This document shows, in pieces, positions 26,901-35,613 of a DNA stretch of 64,000 bases. The notes below the pieces were generated by a model. That model was given only the letters and a program-made list of their open reading frames with translations. It searched no databases and was not told where the DNA came from. Numbering within the stretch: the stretch's first letter is position 1; each line of letters starts with the position of its first letter. The DNA comes from Herbaspirillum sp. ST 5-3 (GTDB lineage: Bacteria > Pseudomonadota > Gammaproteobacteria > Burkholderiales > Burkholderiaceae_D): NCBI RefSeq assembly GCF_004804275.1, contig NZ_STGI01000006.1:124001-188000 (forward strand), written 5' to 3'. Made by a program: the position numbers and the translations under genes.

Positions 26901-26963
26901 CCACGGAAAACACGGAAGGCACGGAATTCTTCCTCGATTCCGTGCCTTCCGTGTTTTCCATGG
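26901..26963. terminator. Long inverted repeat between convergent operons
   Basis: Two 26-base arms (26901-26926 and 26938-26963) pair with one mismatch around an 11-base loop. Each arm is itself three tandem nine-base units of the form CACGGAANN. It stands between the cytochrome b stop and the regulator stop, so a bidirectional transcription end is likely. No T tract is present on either side, and the internal repeat is unusual for a plain terminator. Confidence 0.6.
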
Positions 26964-26976
26964 ATAGCTGCTTCGA

Positions 26977-28404
26977 CTATGTCGGCTCCGGCTCGCCGGG
27001 CGGTCCCTGTTCCGTATCGCGCACGCGGATGTTGTATTTCTTCATGAGCGCCTGAAAATTCGCTCTCTGCATGCCGGTTTCTTCCGCGCTTTTGGTCACG
27101 TTCCAGACGTTCCGTTTCAACGTCTCCTGCACGAACAATTTCTCGATGTCTTCTACGGATTTCTCCCTGACGATCTTCTTTATCCGCTTGAGGTCGTCGC
27201 TGGTGCGCGGCACTTCCAGATCCGCGCGCGGCGCCGCATCGAGAATGCTCGCCAGATGCGCCTGGCGGATGATGTTGTCGGAGGCAAGAATCACTGCGCG
27301 GTGCACGGTATTTTCCAGCTCGCGCACATTGCCCGGCCAGTCATGGTTTACCAGCAGGCTCATTGCGCCATCGGAGAATTGTGTGACCGGCTTTTCCAGC
27401 TCGTTGCCATACAGCTTGAGGAAATGAAAGGCCAGTGCGGGGATATCGTCGCGCCGCTCCCGCAAGGGCGGAATGTGGATCGGAAAGACATTGATGCGGT
27501 AATACAGGTCCTCGCGGAAGCTGCCATCCGCCACCATGGCCTTCAAGTCCTTGTTGGTCGCGGCGAGCAGCCGGACGTTGGTGGTGTGGCTGCGCGTGTC
27601 GCCGACGGCCTTGAATTCGCGCTCCTGGATCACGCGCAGCAGCTTGCTCTGGGTCGATGGCGAGATGTTGCCGAATTCATCCAGGAAGAGCGTGCCGTTG
27701 TTGGCCATGTCGAACATGCCGCGCTTGTTGGCCACCGCGCCGGTGAACGCGCCTTTGACGTGCCCGAACAGTTCGCTTTCCAGAAGATGTTCACTCAGCG
27801 TATTGCAATCGACCGGCACGAAGGACTCTTCCTTGCGCAGGCTGTTGTAATGGATCGCCCGGGCGATCATTTCCTTGCCGGTGCCGCTCTCGCCGGTGAT
27901 CAGCACGGTGCAGTTCGTGGGCGCGCACTTGGCGATCAGGCGATACACGTTTTGCATCTGGACGCTGGAGCCGATGATGTTTTCGAAACGGTATTTGGAA
28001 CTGACTTCGCTCTTGAGCGAGCGGTTTTCCTGCAACAGGCGCCGCCGCTCCAGTGCGCGATCGACCACCATCTTCAGTTCATCTGGATCGAAAGGCTTGG
28101 AGAGGTAATCGAATGCGCCGAGCTTCATCGCGCGCACGGCGGTCTGGATCTGGGACAGGCCGGTCATCATGATGACGTCGACATCCGGATGCCTTTCCTT
28201 GACGTGCTGCAGCACTTCGAGACCATCGATCTTCGGCATCATGATGTCGAGCACGATCACGTCGTAATTGTTCTCGTCGATCTTGCGCAAGGCATCCCAG
28301 CCGTTCGCCACCGACTCGACTTCATAGCGCTCGTTGCCGAGTATGCGTAGGCAGCTCTGAACGACGATTTCCTCATCGTCGACGATCAATATCCTGGCTT
28401 TCAT
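26977..28404 (-). CDS. NtrC-type sigma-54-dependent response regulator
   Basis: The 475-residue protein has a receiver (Asp9-10, phospho-acceptor Asp53 in IVLDIMMPKIDG, Lys103), an AAA+ domain with Walker A GESGTGKE (171-178), the sigma-54 contact loop GAFTGA (218-223) and Walker B GTLFLDEF (237-244), the arginine-finger region (REDLYYRINVFPI), and a Fis-type helix-turn-helix near residues 430-460. It overlaps the kinase gene by ATGA coupling. Two sigma-54 promoters in this locus are its obvious targets. Confidence 0.92.
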   Translation of the reverse strand: MKARILIVDDEEIVVQSCLRILGNERYEVESVANGWDALRKIDENNYDVIVLDIMMPKIDGLEVLQHVKERHPDVDVIMMTGLSQIQTAVRAMKLGAFDYLSKPFDPDELKMVVDRALERRRLLQENRSLKSEVSSKYRFENIIGSSVQMQNVYRLIAKCAPTNCTVLITGESGTGKEMIARAIHYNSLRKEESFVPVDCNTLSEHLLESELFGHVKGAFTGAVANKRGMFDMANNGTLFLDEFGNISPSTQSKLLRVIQEREFKAVGDTRSHTTNVRLLAATNKDLKAMVADGSFREDLYYRINVFPIHIPPLRERRDDIPALAFHFLKLYGNELEKPVTQFSDGAMSLLVNHDWPGNVRELENTVHRAVILASDNIIRQAHLASILDAAPRADLEVPRTSDDLKRIKKIVREKSVEDIEKLFVQETLKRNVWNVTKSAEETGMQRANFQALMKKYNIRVRDTEQGPPGEPEPT

Positions 28405-30035
28405 TGAATGCTCTCAAAGGGTTTTCTTCCGGGTTCGTCAACAGGCACCCTGGCCGGAAGATAGATGCGGAACGTGGTTCCCTCACCGACCTTGCTTTCC
28501 ACCGCGATCTCGCCGCCGTGGGATTTGATGATCCCGTAGCTCACGGAAAGGCCCAGCCCGGTCCCCTTGCCCACTTCCTTGGAAGTGAAAAAGGGGTCGA
28601 AGATGCGTTCCATGTTGGCCTCCGGGATGCCGCAGCCGTTGTCGGTGACCGCGATTTCCACCGCGGGAACCGGCTCGTCGCCGAATGCGGAGAGGCGTTT
28701 TCCGGCGAGCAGTCGACTCTCGACGAGAATGGTCCCGCGCTCCTCGATCGCTTGCTGGGCGTTGACGAGTATGTTCATGACGACTTGCTTGATCAGGTCC
28801 GCGTCGACCAGCAGCCGGGGCAGATCGGGATCGAGCTTCATGGCGATTTCGATCTGCTGCAGCGCGGCCGAGCGTTCGACGAACTGCACGGTCTCGCTGA
28901 TGACCTGGTTCAGGTCGACCAGCTTCTTCTCGGGCGCCTTTTCACGCGCGAAGTCGAGCAGCCGCCGGATGATGCTGGCACAGCGCTTGGTTTCGCGAAT
29001 GACCAGATCCAGGTCCTCGGCATCCTGACTGTCGTCGGGAAGTTTCTTTCGCAACAGCGACGTAAAGGTCAATACGCCGGTCAGCGGATTGTTCAGCTCG
29101 TGCGCGATGCCGGCGGCCAGCTTCCCGATGGAAGCCAGCTTCTCGCCACGCGCGACCTCGGCTTCGGCGCGGCGCAGTTCAAGGGTGCGCTCCTTCACTT
29201 TCTGCTCCAGCGTTTGCACCCATTCTTCGAGTTCGCCGCGCGACTTCTTGAGCGCGGACATCATCTGGTTGGTGGAGAGCGCGAGGCTGCCGAATTCATC
29301 GTCGCCGCGCACGGGGATCGGATGATCGAAGTCCCCGGAAGCGAGTTTTTTGGCGCCGTTCTCCAGGTCGCGCAGGGGGACATAAATCAAGCGATGGAGC
29401 AGCCAGCCGACGCTGAGCGAAACCAGAAGGATGAACCCGATCGATATGACGACCATGTTGACCATGTGGGCGCGCATGGTGCGATCGACCTCGTCCAGGG
29501 AATACGTGATGTCGACCACGCCGAGCACCGACTGGCTCTTGGGATGCTTGTGGCAGTCCGCGGTCGAGCACGACGGCTCATTGCGGATGACTTCCATGTT
29601 TCCCAGCATCTGATGCCGGCCCTCGGTTTCGAAGATGCGCCATTTCTTGTGGTTGGGAATATCGGTCAGCGCTTTCTTTCCCTCGTGGCAAAGCGAGCAA
29701 TGCTCCGCCTTCTTGTCGATATGATCGCCGATCTCCGACGGATCGTTGGAATGGGCGATCATGCCGTCCTTGCCGAGGACGCGGACCCGCTTGATACCCT
29801 CCTGCTTGCCGATGTCCTCGATGATCTTGTCAACGATGTCGGGTTCGTCCAGGAGCATGGCGTAGCGCGTACTCCGCTCGATAACTTGCGACAGCTGCGC
29901 CATGTGGCCGGTCAGGATGCGCAATTGCTCGTTCCGCTCTTGCTGCACGAGAAGCAGGATGAAGAAAATCATCACCGCGACCAGCACAATGGTCAGGTAC
30001 ATGCTGACTTTGAATTTAAGGCTTTTCGGGAACAT
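28401..30035 (-). CDS. Sensor histidine kinase with c-type heme sensor domain
   Basis: The 544-residue protein has a first membrane helix (about 12-31), a periplasmic domain (32-190), a second helix (191-213), HAMP, a DHp domain with His312 (GIAHELNNPLTG) and an HATPase domain (DNGCGIP, GTGLGLS). The periplasmic part holds CSLCH (113-117) and CSTADCH (156-162), a standard and a spaced heme-attachment motif, so it probably binds one or two hemes c and senses redox state or a gas. ATG 30035 is chosen for GGAAGG five bases upstream; the frame stays open to 30149. It is coupled to the NtrC-type gene. Confidence 0.88.
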   Translation of the reverse strand: MFPKSLKFKVSMYLTIVLVAVMIFFILLLVQQERNEQLRILTGHMAQLSQVIERSTRYAMLLDEPDIVDKIIEDIGKQEGIKRVRVLGKDGMIAHSNDPSEIGDHIDKKAEHCSLCHEGKKALTDIPNHKKWRIFETEGRHQMLGNMEVIRNEPSCSTADCHKHPKSQSVLGVVDITYSLDEVDRTMRAHMVNMVVISIGFILLVSLSVGWLLHRLIYVPLRDLENGAKKLASGDFDHPIPVRGDDEFGSLALSTNQMMSALKKSRGELEEWVQTLEQKVKERTLELRRAEAEVARGEKLASIGKLAAGIAHELNNPLTGVLTFTSLLRKKLPDDSQDAEDLDLVIRETKRCASIIRRLLDFAREKAPEKKLVDLNQVISETVQFVERSAALQQIEIAMKLDPDLPRLLVDADLIKQVVMNILVNAQQAIEERGTILVESRLLAGKRLSAFGDEPVPAVEIAVTDNGCGIPEANMERIFDPFFTSKEVGKGTGLGLSVSYGIIKSHGGEIAVESKVGEGTTFRIYLPARVPVDEPGRKPFESIQ

Positions 30036-30322
30036 TCTCGCCTTCCGCATGGATCGAGAAGAGCCTGCTGACGCCTGCGGGGAAAACCGTTGTTCGACCG
30101 ATGCTCCGCCATGGCCTGACGCGAGCCGGATCGAGACTTTGGCACACAATGTTTAGTATTGCGATCCGGGCAATTTTTTTCAATCCGGGCTATTGAGCCA
30201 CATCAACGTTGAAAAGAAAAACCGGCTTTTTTCGCAGAAACAGTCTGGCTTTGGAGGATTCGCGATGGAAAAGCGCCGTCAGCGTGCGCTTGACGGGCAC
30301 TGTGGATCCTGGATGGATGAAT
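30036..30322. other. Region upstream of the kinase gene
   Basis: With the hairpin that follows, this makes up the 354 bases between the kinase start and the cytochrome c stop. No gene is seen. I find no sigma-54 promoter pointing at the kinase, so the regulatory pair probably uses an ordinary promoter that I cannot place. Confidence 0.4.
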
Positions 30323-30376
30323 GACGACGGAAAGCTGCCATGACCGGCACCGCGGCCGGGGCAGCTTTCTATCGTC
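30323..30376 (-). terminator. Hairpin after cytochrome c gene
   Basis: The 17-base arms at 30323-30339 and 30360-30376 pair at 15 positions, with GAAAGCTGCC/GGCAGCTTTC perfect. They lie about 14 bases past the cytochrome c stop on the minus strand. The loop contains a second short GC-rich stem. No clear T tract is present. Confidence 0.55.
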
Positions 30377-30389
30377 GGGGCTGGCCACC

Positions 30390-30731
30390 TTACTGGGCAA
30401 GAATCCAGTTGATCAGATTCTTCAGCTTACCCTGGTCTTTCGTGTCGATGATCTTGTGCTGATCTTCTGAGCCGTCGTCGAGCTTGACCTTGGGACCGGT
30501 CGTGATGCTCTTCATGATGGCGCTTTCGGCATCGGCCTTGCCCTTGTATTTCTCCGAAATCTTCTTGTAGGACGGGCCCTTCTTGTTCTTGTCGATCGCA
30601 TGGCACTTCATGCAACCGTTGCTCTTGGCCAGCCCCGTTGCCGCGTCGGCGTCAACGGCTGCGCTGGCGCTTGTCGCCGACAGCGCCAGCGAAATCGTGA
30701 ACAAGGCACCGACAAGTGATACGGATTTCAT
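30390..30731 (-). CDS. Small monoheme cytochrome c
   Basis: A 113-residue secreted protein: signal peptide 1-24 (ending TSASAA) and one CxxCH (Cys40-His44 in NGCMKCHAIDKNKKGPSY). The domain has the length of a class I cytochrome c. The usual distal loop with its Met ligand is not evident; the corresponding region reads DDGSEDQHKIID, so His92 or another residue may be the sixth ligand. It has its own sigma-54 promoter matching that of the nine-heme operon, so it is likely the soluble partner of that complex. Confidence 0.85.
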   Translation of the reverse strand: MKSVSLVGALFTISLALSATSASAAVDADAATGLAKSNGCMKCHAIDKNKKGPSYKKISEKYKGKADAESAIMKSITTGPKVKLDDGSEDQHKIIDTKDQGKLKNLINWILAQ

Positions 30732-30813
30732 ATCATTCCCCTTTTCTCATGGTTGAAAGCGTTTATGCCGCGTGGGGCGCTTTGCCAGCGCCGTTCTCGA
30801 ATACACGCTACCT

Positions 30814-30832
30814 AGCATTCGTCATGCCAATG
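30814..30832 (-). promoter_or_regulatory. Sigma-54 promoter of the small cytochrome c
   Basis: The minus strand reads ATTGGCATGACGAATGCTA, with GG and GC separated by ten bases. It is identical at 16 of 19 positions to the promoter at 23491-23509. The start of transcription would fall near 30804, about 70 bases before the gene. Confidence 0.85.
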
Positions 30833-30919
30833 CGAAGAGAAGGAGAAAAATTCGTTTGCAATCAGCCGCTTGCGGGCGCGAGAACGCCTCGCAGTCGTTG
30901 CGCGCCACCTGTTTCTCCG

Positions 30920-30946
30920 GGCTGAAGTATATTTTTTTTATGCACC
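30920..30946 (-). promoter_or_regulatory. Candidate upstream activator site 2
   Basis: The minus strand starts GGTGCATAAAAAAAATATAC and ends TTCAGCC, 23 of 27 identical to the element at 23368-23394. It lies about 92 bp upstream of the sigma-54 promoter at 30814-30832, in the same relative orientation. The rest of the 312-base gap 30732-31043 shows nothing else I can name. Confidence 0.65.
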
Positions 30947-31043
30947 CCGGCCCCGGCATTCACCGGAATTCCGTTTGAATTCAAGGAATTAAGAATGTCG
31001 AGCCGGTCCGGGCAATTCTATGCACCGGCGCGAAGAAAGGCGT

Positions 31044-31241
31044 TTAACGCAGCAAGCGCCCGATCAGCACCACGGCAAAGGACATCAAGAGCGTGGAGGC
31101 AAATGGCAGGAAGACTTTCTTTCCAAAGAACGTGAAGCGCACATCGCCCGGCAGGCGGCCGATGCCAAGCTTTTCGAGCCAGGGCAGCAAGGATGAAAAG
31201 ATCACCAGCGCAAGGAAAATGGTCAGTACCCAACGTATCAT
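31044..31241 (-). CDS. DUF2905 small membrane protein (copy 2)
   Basis: A 65-residue protein with two hydrophobic helices and the family loop LGIGRLPGDVRF. It shares roughly half its residues with copy 1 at 23022-23219, including MIRWV, LLP, PGDVRF, LPF and STLL. It lies 49 bases downstream of the MidA-type gene on the same strand and may be cotranscribed with it. Function unknown. Confidence 0.85.
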   Translation of the reverse strand: MIRWVLTIFLALVIFSSLLPWLEKLGIGRLPGDVRFTFFGKKVFLPFASTLLMSFAVVLIGRLLR

Positions 31242-31290
31242 GCGCGGCTCCGTGAGATCGGGCGAGTGGAGAATGAGAGAGTCATTGCGA

Positions 31291-32451
31291 TCATAGCCGG
31301 TGACTGCGGTCGCTGCGCGCGAATTGATCTGGCAGATGCGCGTGCTTGCCGAGCACCAGCACCTTGAACAACTCGCCCATTTCCGCCGGGGAAATCAGCT
31401 TTTGCAGGGCGTTTGCCTGCGGCAGGTAGCGCATCGGATCCTCGGGCGAAGTCCGCAGCAGCAAATCGCCGATGCCGGCTCCAAGCAGAAATGCGCCTTG
31501 ACTGGTGTAGCCGAGCAATTCCAGCCCGTTCTCGATGGCGACGCTCGCCATCGCGGTGAAATCGACATGTGCGGTGACGTCCTGCAAACCGGGCAAATAG
31601 AACGGATCGGGATGCGAATGATGGCGGTAATGACACATCAGCGTGCCCGCCGAACGCTGCCCGAAGTAGTACTCCTGCGCCGGGAAACCGTAATCGATCA
31701 GGATGGCAGCAGCGCCTCGTCCGCTTTCCTGGGCGCCGGCGGCGATCATCGCGGCGAGCGAACGCATGAAACCGGCAGCAACCGGATGCACTTCAGTCAG
31801 GTAGCCGACCGGCAGCGCATCCGCTTCCGGGATTTGCGCAACAAGCGAGGCATCGCAGGGCCGGTCGAGGAAGACGAACTGGTCGTCCGCCAGTCCGACG
31901 CCGCGCTCTTCCCAAGCCTGTTCGGCCTTGACGACCAGATTGACCGGCATGGCGTCGAGTACTTCGTTGCCGATCACGACGCCGGAAAATGCGGCAGGCA
32001 TGCGGTCCAGCCAGGTCACTTGCGGGAAATCGCGAAGGGTTTCTTCCTGGCGCGCGCGCAGTTCGCCGGACAGGTCGACAATCGCATAGCGCTCGATCGA
32101 CGTGCCCATGTCGGCCAGTTCGGTGAGGATGTCGCGCGCGAGCTTGCCGGTGCCGGCACCGAATTCCAGGATTTGCGGCGCGGTTTGCGCCATCAGGTCG
32201 GCGGCGACATGCGCCAGGGCAGCACCAAAAAGCGGCGTGATTTCGGGCGCGGTTGTAAAATCTCCGTCTTTACCGAGTTTGGCCGCCCCGCCGCTGTAAT
32301 AACCGAGATCCGGCGCGTACAACAGCAGTTCCATGTACTTTGCGAAGGAGATCCAGCCGGAATTGCGTCGAATTTCGTCGGCGATCAGCTGGTGCAGTGC
32401 GCGCGATGCTGCGAGCGCGTCGTGAGAGGGTTCGGGCAGTTGCAGTTGCAT
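31291..32451 (-). CDS. SAM-dependent methyltransferase, MidA/NDUFAF7 family
   Basis: The 386-residue protein starts MQLQLPEPSHDALAASRALH. It has the family N-terminal part (ISFAKYMELLLYAPDLGYYS) and the SAM-binding loop EFGAGTGKLARDIL. The eukaryotic homologue NDUFAF7 methylates an arginine of a complex I subunit; the bacterial substrate is not established. ATG 32451 is used because it fits the family start; the frame is open further upstream. It is divergent from the FolM-like gene. Confidence 0.85.
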   Translation of the reverse strand: MQLQLPEPSHDALAASRALHQLIADEIRRNSGWISFAKYMELLLYAPDLGYYSGGAAKLGKDGDFTTAPEITPLFGAALAHVAADLMAQTAPQILEFGAGTGKLARDILTELADMGTSIERYAIVDLSGELRARQEETLRDFPQVTWLDRMPAAFSGVVIGNEVLDAMPVNLVVKAEQAWEERGVGLADDQFVFLDRPCDASLVAQIPEADALPVGYLTEVHPVAAGFMRSLAAMIAAGAQESGRGAAAILIDYGFPAQEYYFGQRSAGTLMCHYRHHSHPDPFYLPGLQDVTAHVDFTAMASVAIENGLELLGYTSQGAFLLGAGIGDLLLRTSPEDPMRYLPQANALQKLISPAEMGELFKVLVLGKHAHLPDQFARSDRSHRL

Positions 32452-32545
32452 GGCCGCTATTGTATTGAAATCGGCTCGGGGAATGTGAAATGTCTGTCCG
32501 TACCGTGAATGGATTGACAACTTCCGCGGGCTTCACCACACATCT

Positions 32546-33313
32546 ATGACCACACAAGCAAAAAAAGTTGCACTGGTGACCGGCGCGGCCAGGCGCATCG
32601 GGCGCGATATCGCGCTCGCGCTTGCGCAACGCGGCTGGGATGTGGTCGTGCATTACGGCCGCTCGGCCGATGAAGCCGACGCCACCGTGTGCGACATCGA
32701 ACGGCTTGGCCGGCGCGCCGCCGCCGTGCAGTGCGACTTGGCCGACGAGCATGCGGTGAAGGCGCTGCTGCCGCGCGCGACGCAGGCGCTCGGCCCGATA
32801 TCCTGCGTGGTCAACAATGCATCATTGTTCGGGCACGATACCATCGGCGATTTTTCGCAGGCCTGTCTCGACGCGCACATGCATACCAATCTGGCCGCTC
32901 CCGTACTGCTGGCGAAGGCGCTGCATGACGCGACGCCGGATGGTTCGCAAGCGGTGGTCATCAACCTGCTCGACCAGAAACTGTTCAACCTGAATCCCGA
33001 CTTCCTGTCGTACACCCTGTCGAAGGCGGCTTTGCACACCGCGACCACGATGCTGGCACAGGCGCTGGCGCCGAAAGTGCGCGTGGTCGGCATCGCCCCC
33101 GGCATCACGCTGGTGTCCGGCGACCAGACCGAGGAAGGATTCGCCAAGGCGCACAAACTGACGCCGCTGGGCCGTTCCAGCACGCCGGACGACATCGCCT
33201 CCACCGTGTGCTTTGTCGCCGACAATCCGGCGATTACCGGTACCACCCTGCTGGTCGATGGCGGCCAGCATTTGATCCCCCTGCAACGCGACGTCATGTT
33301 CGTTGCAAAATAA
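32546..33313 (+). CDS. Short-chain dehydrogenase, FolM/pteridine-reductase-like
   Basis: A 255-residue Rossmann-fold reductase with TGAARRIGRDIALAL (the TGxxxRxG form of pteridine reductases), NNAS and the catalytic YTLSK. It probably reduces dihydromonapterin or dihydrofolate with NADPH. Eleven bases later comes a dihydroneopterin-aldolase-like gene, which supports a pterin role. The exact substrate is inferred. Confidence 0.8.
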   Translation: MTTQAKKVALVTGAARRIGRDIALALAQRGWDVVVHYGRSADEADATVCDIERLGRRAAAVQCDLADEHAVKALLPRATQALGPISCVVNNASLFGHDTIGDFSQACLDAHMHTNLAAPVLLAKALHDATPDGSQAVVINLLDQKLFNLNPDFLSYTLSKAALHTATTMLAQALAPKVRVVGIAPGITLVSGDQTEEGFAKAHKLTPLGRSSTPDDIASTVCFVADNPAITGTTLLVDGGQHLIPLQRDVMFVAK

Positions 33314-33324
33314 ACTTTGACATT

Positions 33325-33717
33325 ATGCTTTCCTCCCTCTCGCACCCCAGCCTTGCCGAATGCCGGCGCCTCTTCCTGCGCAACTACGAGGTCATGATCA
33401 ATATCGGCGTTCACGAATTCGAAAAGAAAGGGGAGCAGCGCGTGCTGATCAATGTCGATCTGTTCATCCCCCTGGCCGAATCGACGCCGAAGGGAGACCA
33501 TCTGCACGAAGTGGTCGATTACGACTTCATGCGCGAGACGATCGCAAAACGCATGGCACAAGGCCACATCCATCTGCAGGAAACGCTGTGCGACGACGTG
33601 GCCCGCGCCATGCTCTCGCATCCGAAGGTGCGTGCGGTGCGGGTATCGACCGAGAAGCCGGATGTCTACCCGGACTGCGACGCGGTCGGCGTCGAAGTCA
33701 TTCATATCAAGGGTTGA
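33325..33717 (+). CDS. Dihydroneopterin aldolase-like protein (FolB/FolX family)
   Basis: The 130-residue protein contains the core [20 protein letters not shown], corresponding to the family IGV.ehE..ekQ signature, and ends [20 protein letters not shown]. It converts or epimerises dihydroneopterin in folate or tetrahydromonapterin synthesis. ATG 33325 gives the family length. Tight spacing to the FolM-like gene and to ttcA (2 bases) indicates an operon. Confidence 0.82.
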   Translation: MLSSLSHPSLAECRRLFLRNYEVMINIGVHEFEKKGEQRVLINVDLFIPLAESTPKGDHLHEVVDYDFMRETIAKRMAQGHIHLQETLCDDVARAMLSHPKVRAVRVSTEKPDVYPDCDAVGVEVIHIKG

Positions 33718-33719
33718 GC

Positions 33720-34661
33720 ATGGATACCGCAATGAACGATTTTTCGCCTGAGACGGAGAGCGCCGTCAGCGCCAGGAAAGCAGAGAAGATCGCTTACGAA
33801 AACAACAAGCTGCACAAGCGCCTGTGCCGGCTGGTCGGGCAGGCGATCGGCGACTTCAACATGATCGAGGATGGCGACAAGGTGATGGTCTGCCTGTCCG
33901 GCGGCAAGGACAGCTATGGCCTGCTGGACATTTTGCTGACCTTGCGCGAACGTGCGCCGATTCATTTCGACGTCGTCGCGGTCAATCTCGACCAGAAGCA
34001 GCCGGGTTTTCCCGAGCATGTGCTGCCGGAATACCTGAGCAAGGTGGGCGTGCCTTTCCACATCGAGAACCAGGACACCTACAGCATCGTCAAACGCCTC
34101 ATCCCCGAGGGCAAGACCACCTGCTCGCTCTGTTCGCGACTGCGGCGCGGCATTCTGTACCGCGTGGCCAGCGAACTGGGCGCGACCAAGATCGCGCTCG
34201 GCCATCATCGCGACGACATTCTGGAAACCTTCTTCCTGAACATGTTCTTCGGCTCGAAGCTGAAAGGCATGCCGCCCAAGCTGCAGTCGGACGACGGCAA
34301 GCATATCGTGATCCGTCCGCTGGCCTACGTGAAGGAAGTGGACATGGAACGCTATGCCCAGGTGAAGCAGTTCCCCATCATTCCCTGCGACCTGTGCGGC
34401 AGCCAGGAGAACCTGCAGCGCAAGCAGATCAAGGCGATGCTGCGCGATTGGGAAAAGAAACATCCGGGGCGCGTGGAGAACATCTTCTCGTCGCTATCGA
34501 CCATCACGCCGTCGCACCTGATGGACAAGAAACTGTTCAACTTCATGGACCTGAAGGTAACCGGCGAAGCGTCGCCGGACGGGGATATCGCCTTCGATGA
34601 AGATCCGTGTGCGACACCGGCGCCGAGCGTGGTGCGCTTCAACAAGCTGGACGACGAGTAG
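33720..34661 (+). CDS. ttcA: tRNA 2-thiocytidine(32) synthetase TtcA
   Basis: A PP-loop ATPase that thiolates C32 of certain tRNAs using an iron-sulfur cluster. The 313-residue protein shows SGGKDS at 60-65, Cys135 and Cys138 in [13 protein letters not shown], and Cys223/Cys226 in [16 protein letters not shown]. The length matches the family. It begins two bases after the FolB-like stop. Confidence 0.95.
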   Translation: MDTAMNDFSPETESAVSARKAEKIAYENNKLHKRLCRLVGQAIGDFNMIEDGDKVMVCLSGGKDSYGLLDILLTLRERAPIHFDVVAVNLDQKQPGFPEHVLPEYLSKVGVPFHIENQDTYSIVKRLIPEGKTTCSLCSRLRRGILYRVASELGATKIALGHHRDDILETFFLNMFFGSKLKGMPPKLQSDDGKHIVIRPLAYVKEVDMERYAQVKQFPIIPCDLCGSQENLQRKQIKAMLRDWEKKHPGRVENIFSSLSTITPSHLMDKKLFNFMDLKVTGEASPDGDIAFDEDPCATPAPSVVRFNKLDDE

Positions 34662-34701
34662 GCAACCGGGTGCGCTCCGCGCATCCGGAACCGTTCGATG
34701 A

Positions 34702-35580
34702 TCAGGCGGCCTTCGCTGCGAGCGATCGACAATCCTCGATCCACTTCTGCGCCCGCTTGATTGCAAACGTCTTCTGCGCCGGCGTGGCGATGTTCACGAT
34801 TAGCGCCACCATTTGCACCGTGCCATCGCGCGAAGCATCAAAGAAGGCCTTGTGCTCCGCGTACAGGAAGTGTTCGAAGCTGCGCTCGATATATCCCCGC
34901 AGCAGGCCGAATACCACCTCCCTGGACGGATGCTCCGTCTGTATCTTCCTGAGAATCCTGATCAGCTCCTGCTGGCGCTGCAGGCGCTCCGCCATCCACA
35001 AGTCGTTGTCGAGCGGACGTGCATTGGATGCGGCGCGGATTTGCGCTTCCTGTTGCGCGCTGAAATCGCCGAACCAGTATTCCGCCTGCTTCATCACCTT
35101 CTTGAAACGGAACTGTTGACGGTCCTCAACATCGCCGCGCAGGTAGTCCTTACGATAACTGTCGTTGTTGGACGCGAACTTCTTCTCGAGATGCGCGATC
35201 TGTTGCGGCTGCAATGACAGGGCCAGATCGGTCAGGTCGGGCAGCGCCTTGTCGAGCACCAGCATGGCCTGCTTCTTGAGTTCGGCATAATCGGTCTGCA
35301 CATCGGCGGGCGTCACCCTGGTCTGCAGACGCTGCTGCTCGCGCGCCAGCAATTGCGCATAACTGGCCAGTTGCGTCTTGCGATGCCAGGCAAACAAATT
35401 GTCGATGCGTGCCTTGACCCAGGGCTTTTGCTCGTCGGTGAAATCGATGTAACCGTTCATCCACCAATACAGGAAGGTGTCGCCGTTGGCGTAACCGAGT
35501 CGCAGCGCGCTGCACCCGGCCAGCAGGCATGCGAGCAGGAAAAGCGTCGCCCGAACGTAAAAAGCACGGTAAGGTCGCAT
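34702..35580 (-). CDS. DUF6279-type lipoprotein
   Basis: A 292-residue lipoprotein with signal and lipobox [16 protein letters not shown]. The mature part is highly charged and helical; [20 protein letters not shown] is typical of this uncharacterised family. ATG 35580 is used; ATG 35595 would add five residues. It is divergent from glmU with only about 18-33 bases between starts, so the promoters must overlap or lie inside the other gene. Function unknown. Confidence 0.7.
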   Translation of the reverse strand: MRPYRAFYVRATLFLLACLLAGCSALRLGYANGDTFLYWWMNGYIDFTDEQKPWVKARIDNLFAWHRKTQLASYAQLLAREQQRLQTRVTPADVQTDYAELKKQAMLVLDKALPDLTDLALSLQPQQIAHLEKKFASNNDSYRKDYLRGDVEDRQQFRFKKVMKQAEYWFGDFSAQQEAQIRAASNARPLDNDLWMAERLQRQQELIRILRKIQTEHPSREVVFGLLRGYIERSFEHFLYAEHKAFFDASRDGTVQMVALIVNIATPAQKTFAIKRAQKWIEDCRSLAAKAA

Positions 35581-35613
35581 GATAGAATTTTGCATCACTT
35601 CCACTGGGTTTTC

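Noticed and set aside
30140-30160. TTTGGCACACAATGTTT as a sigma-54 site
   Set aside because: It points away from the kinase gene on the + strand, and the -12 GC is missing.
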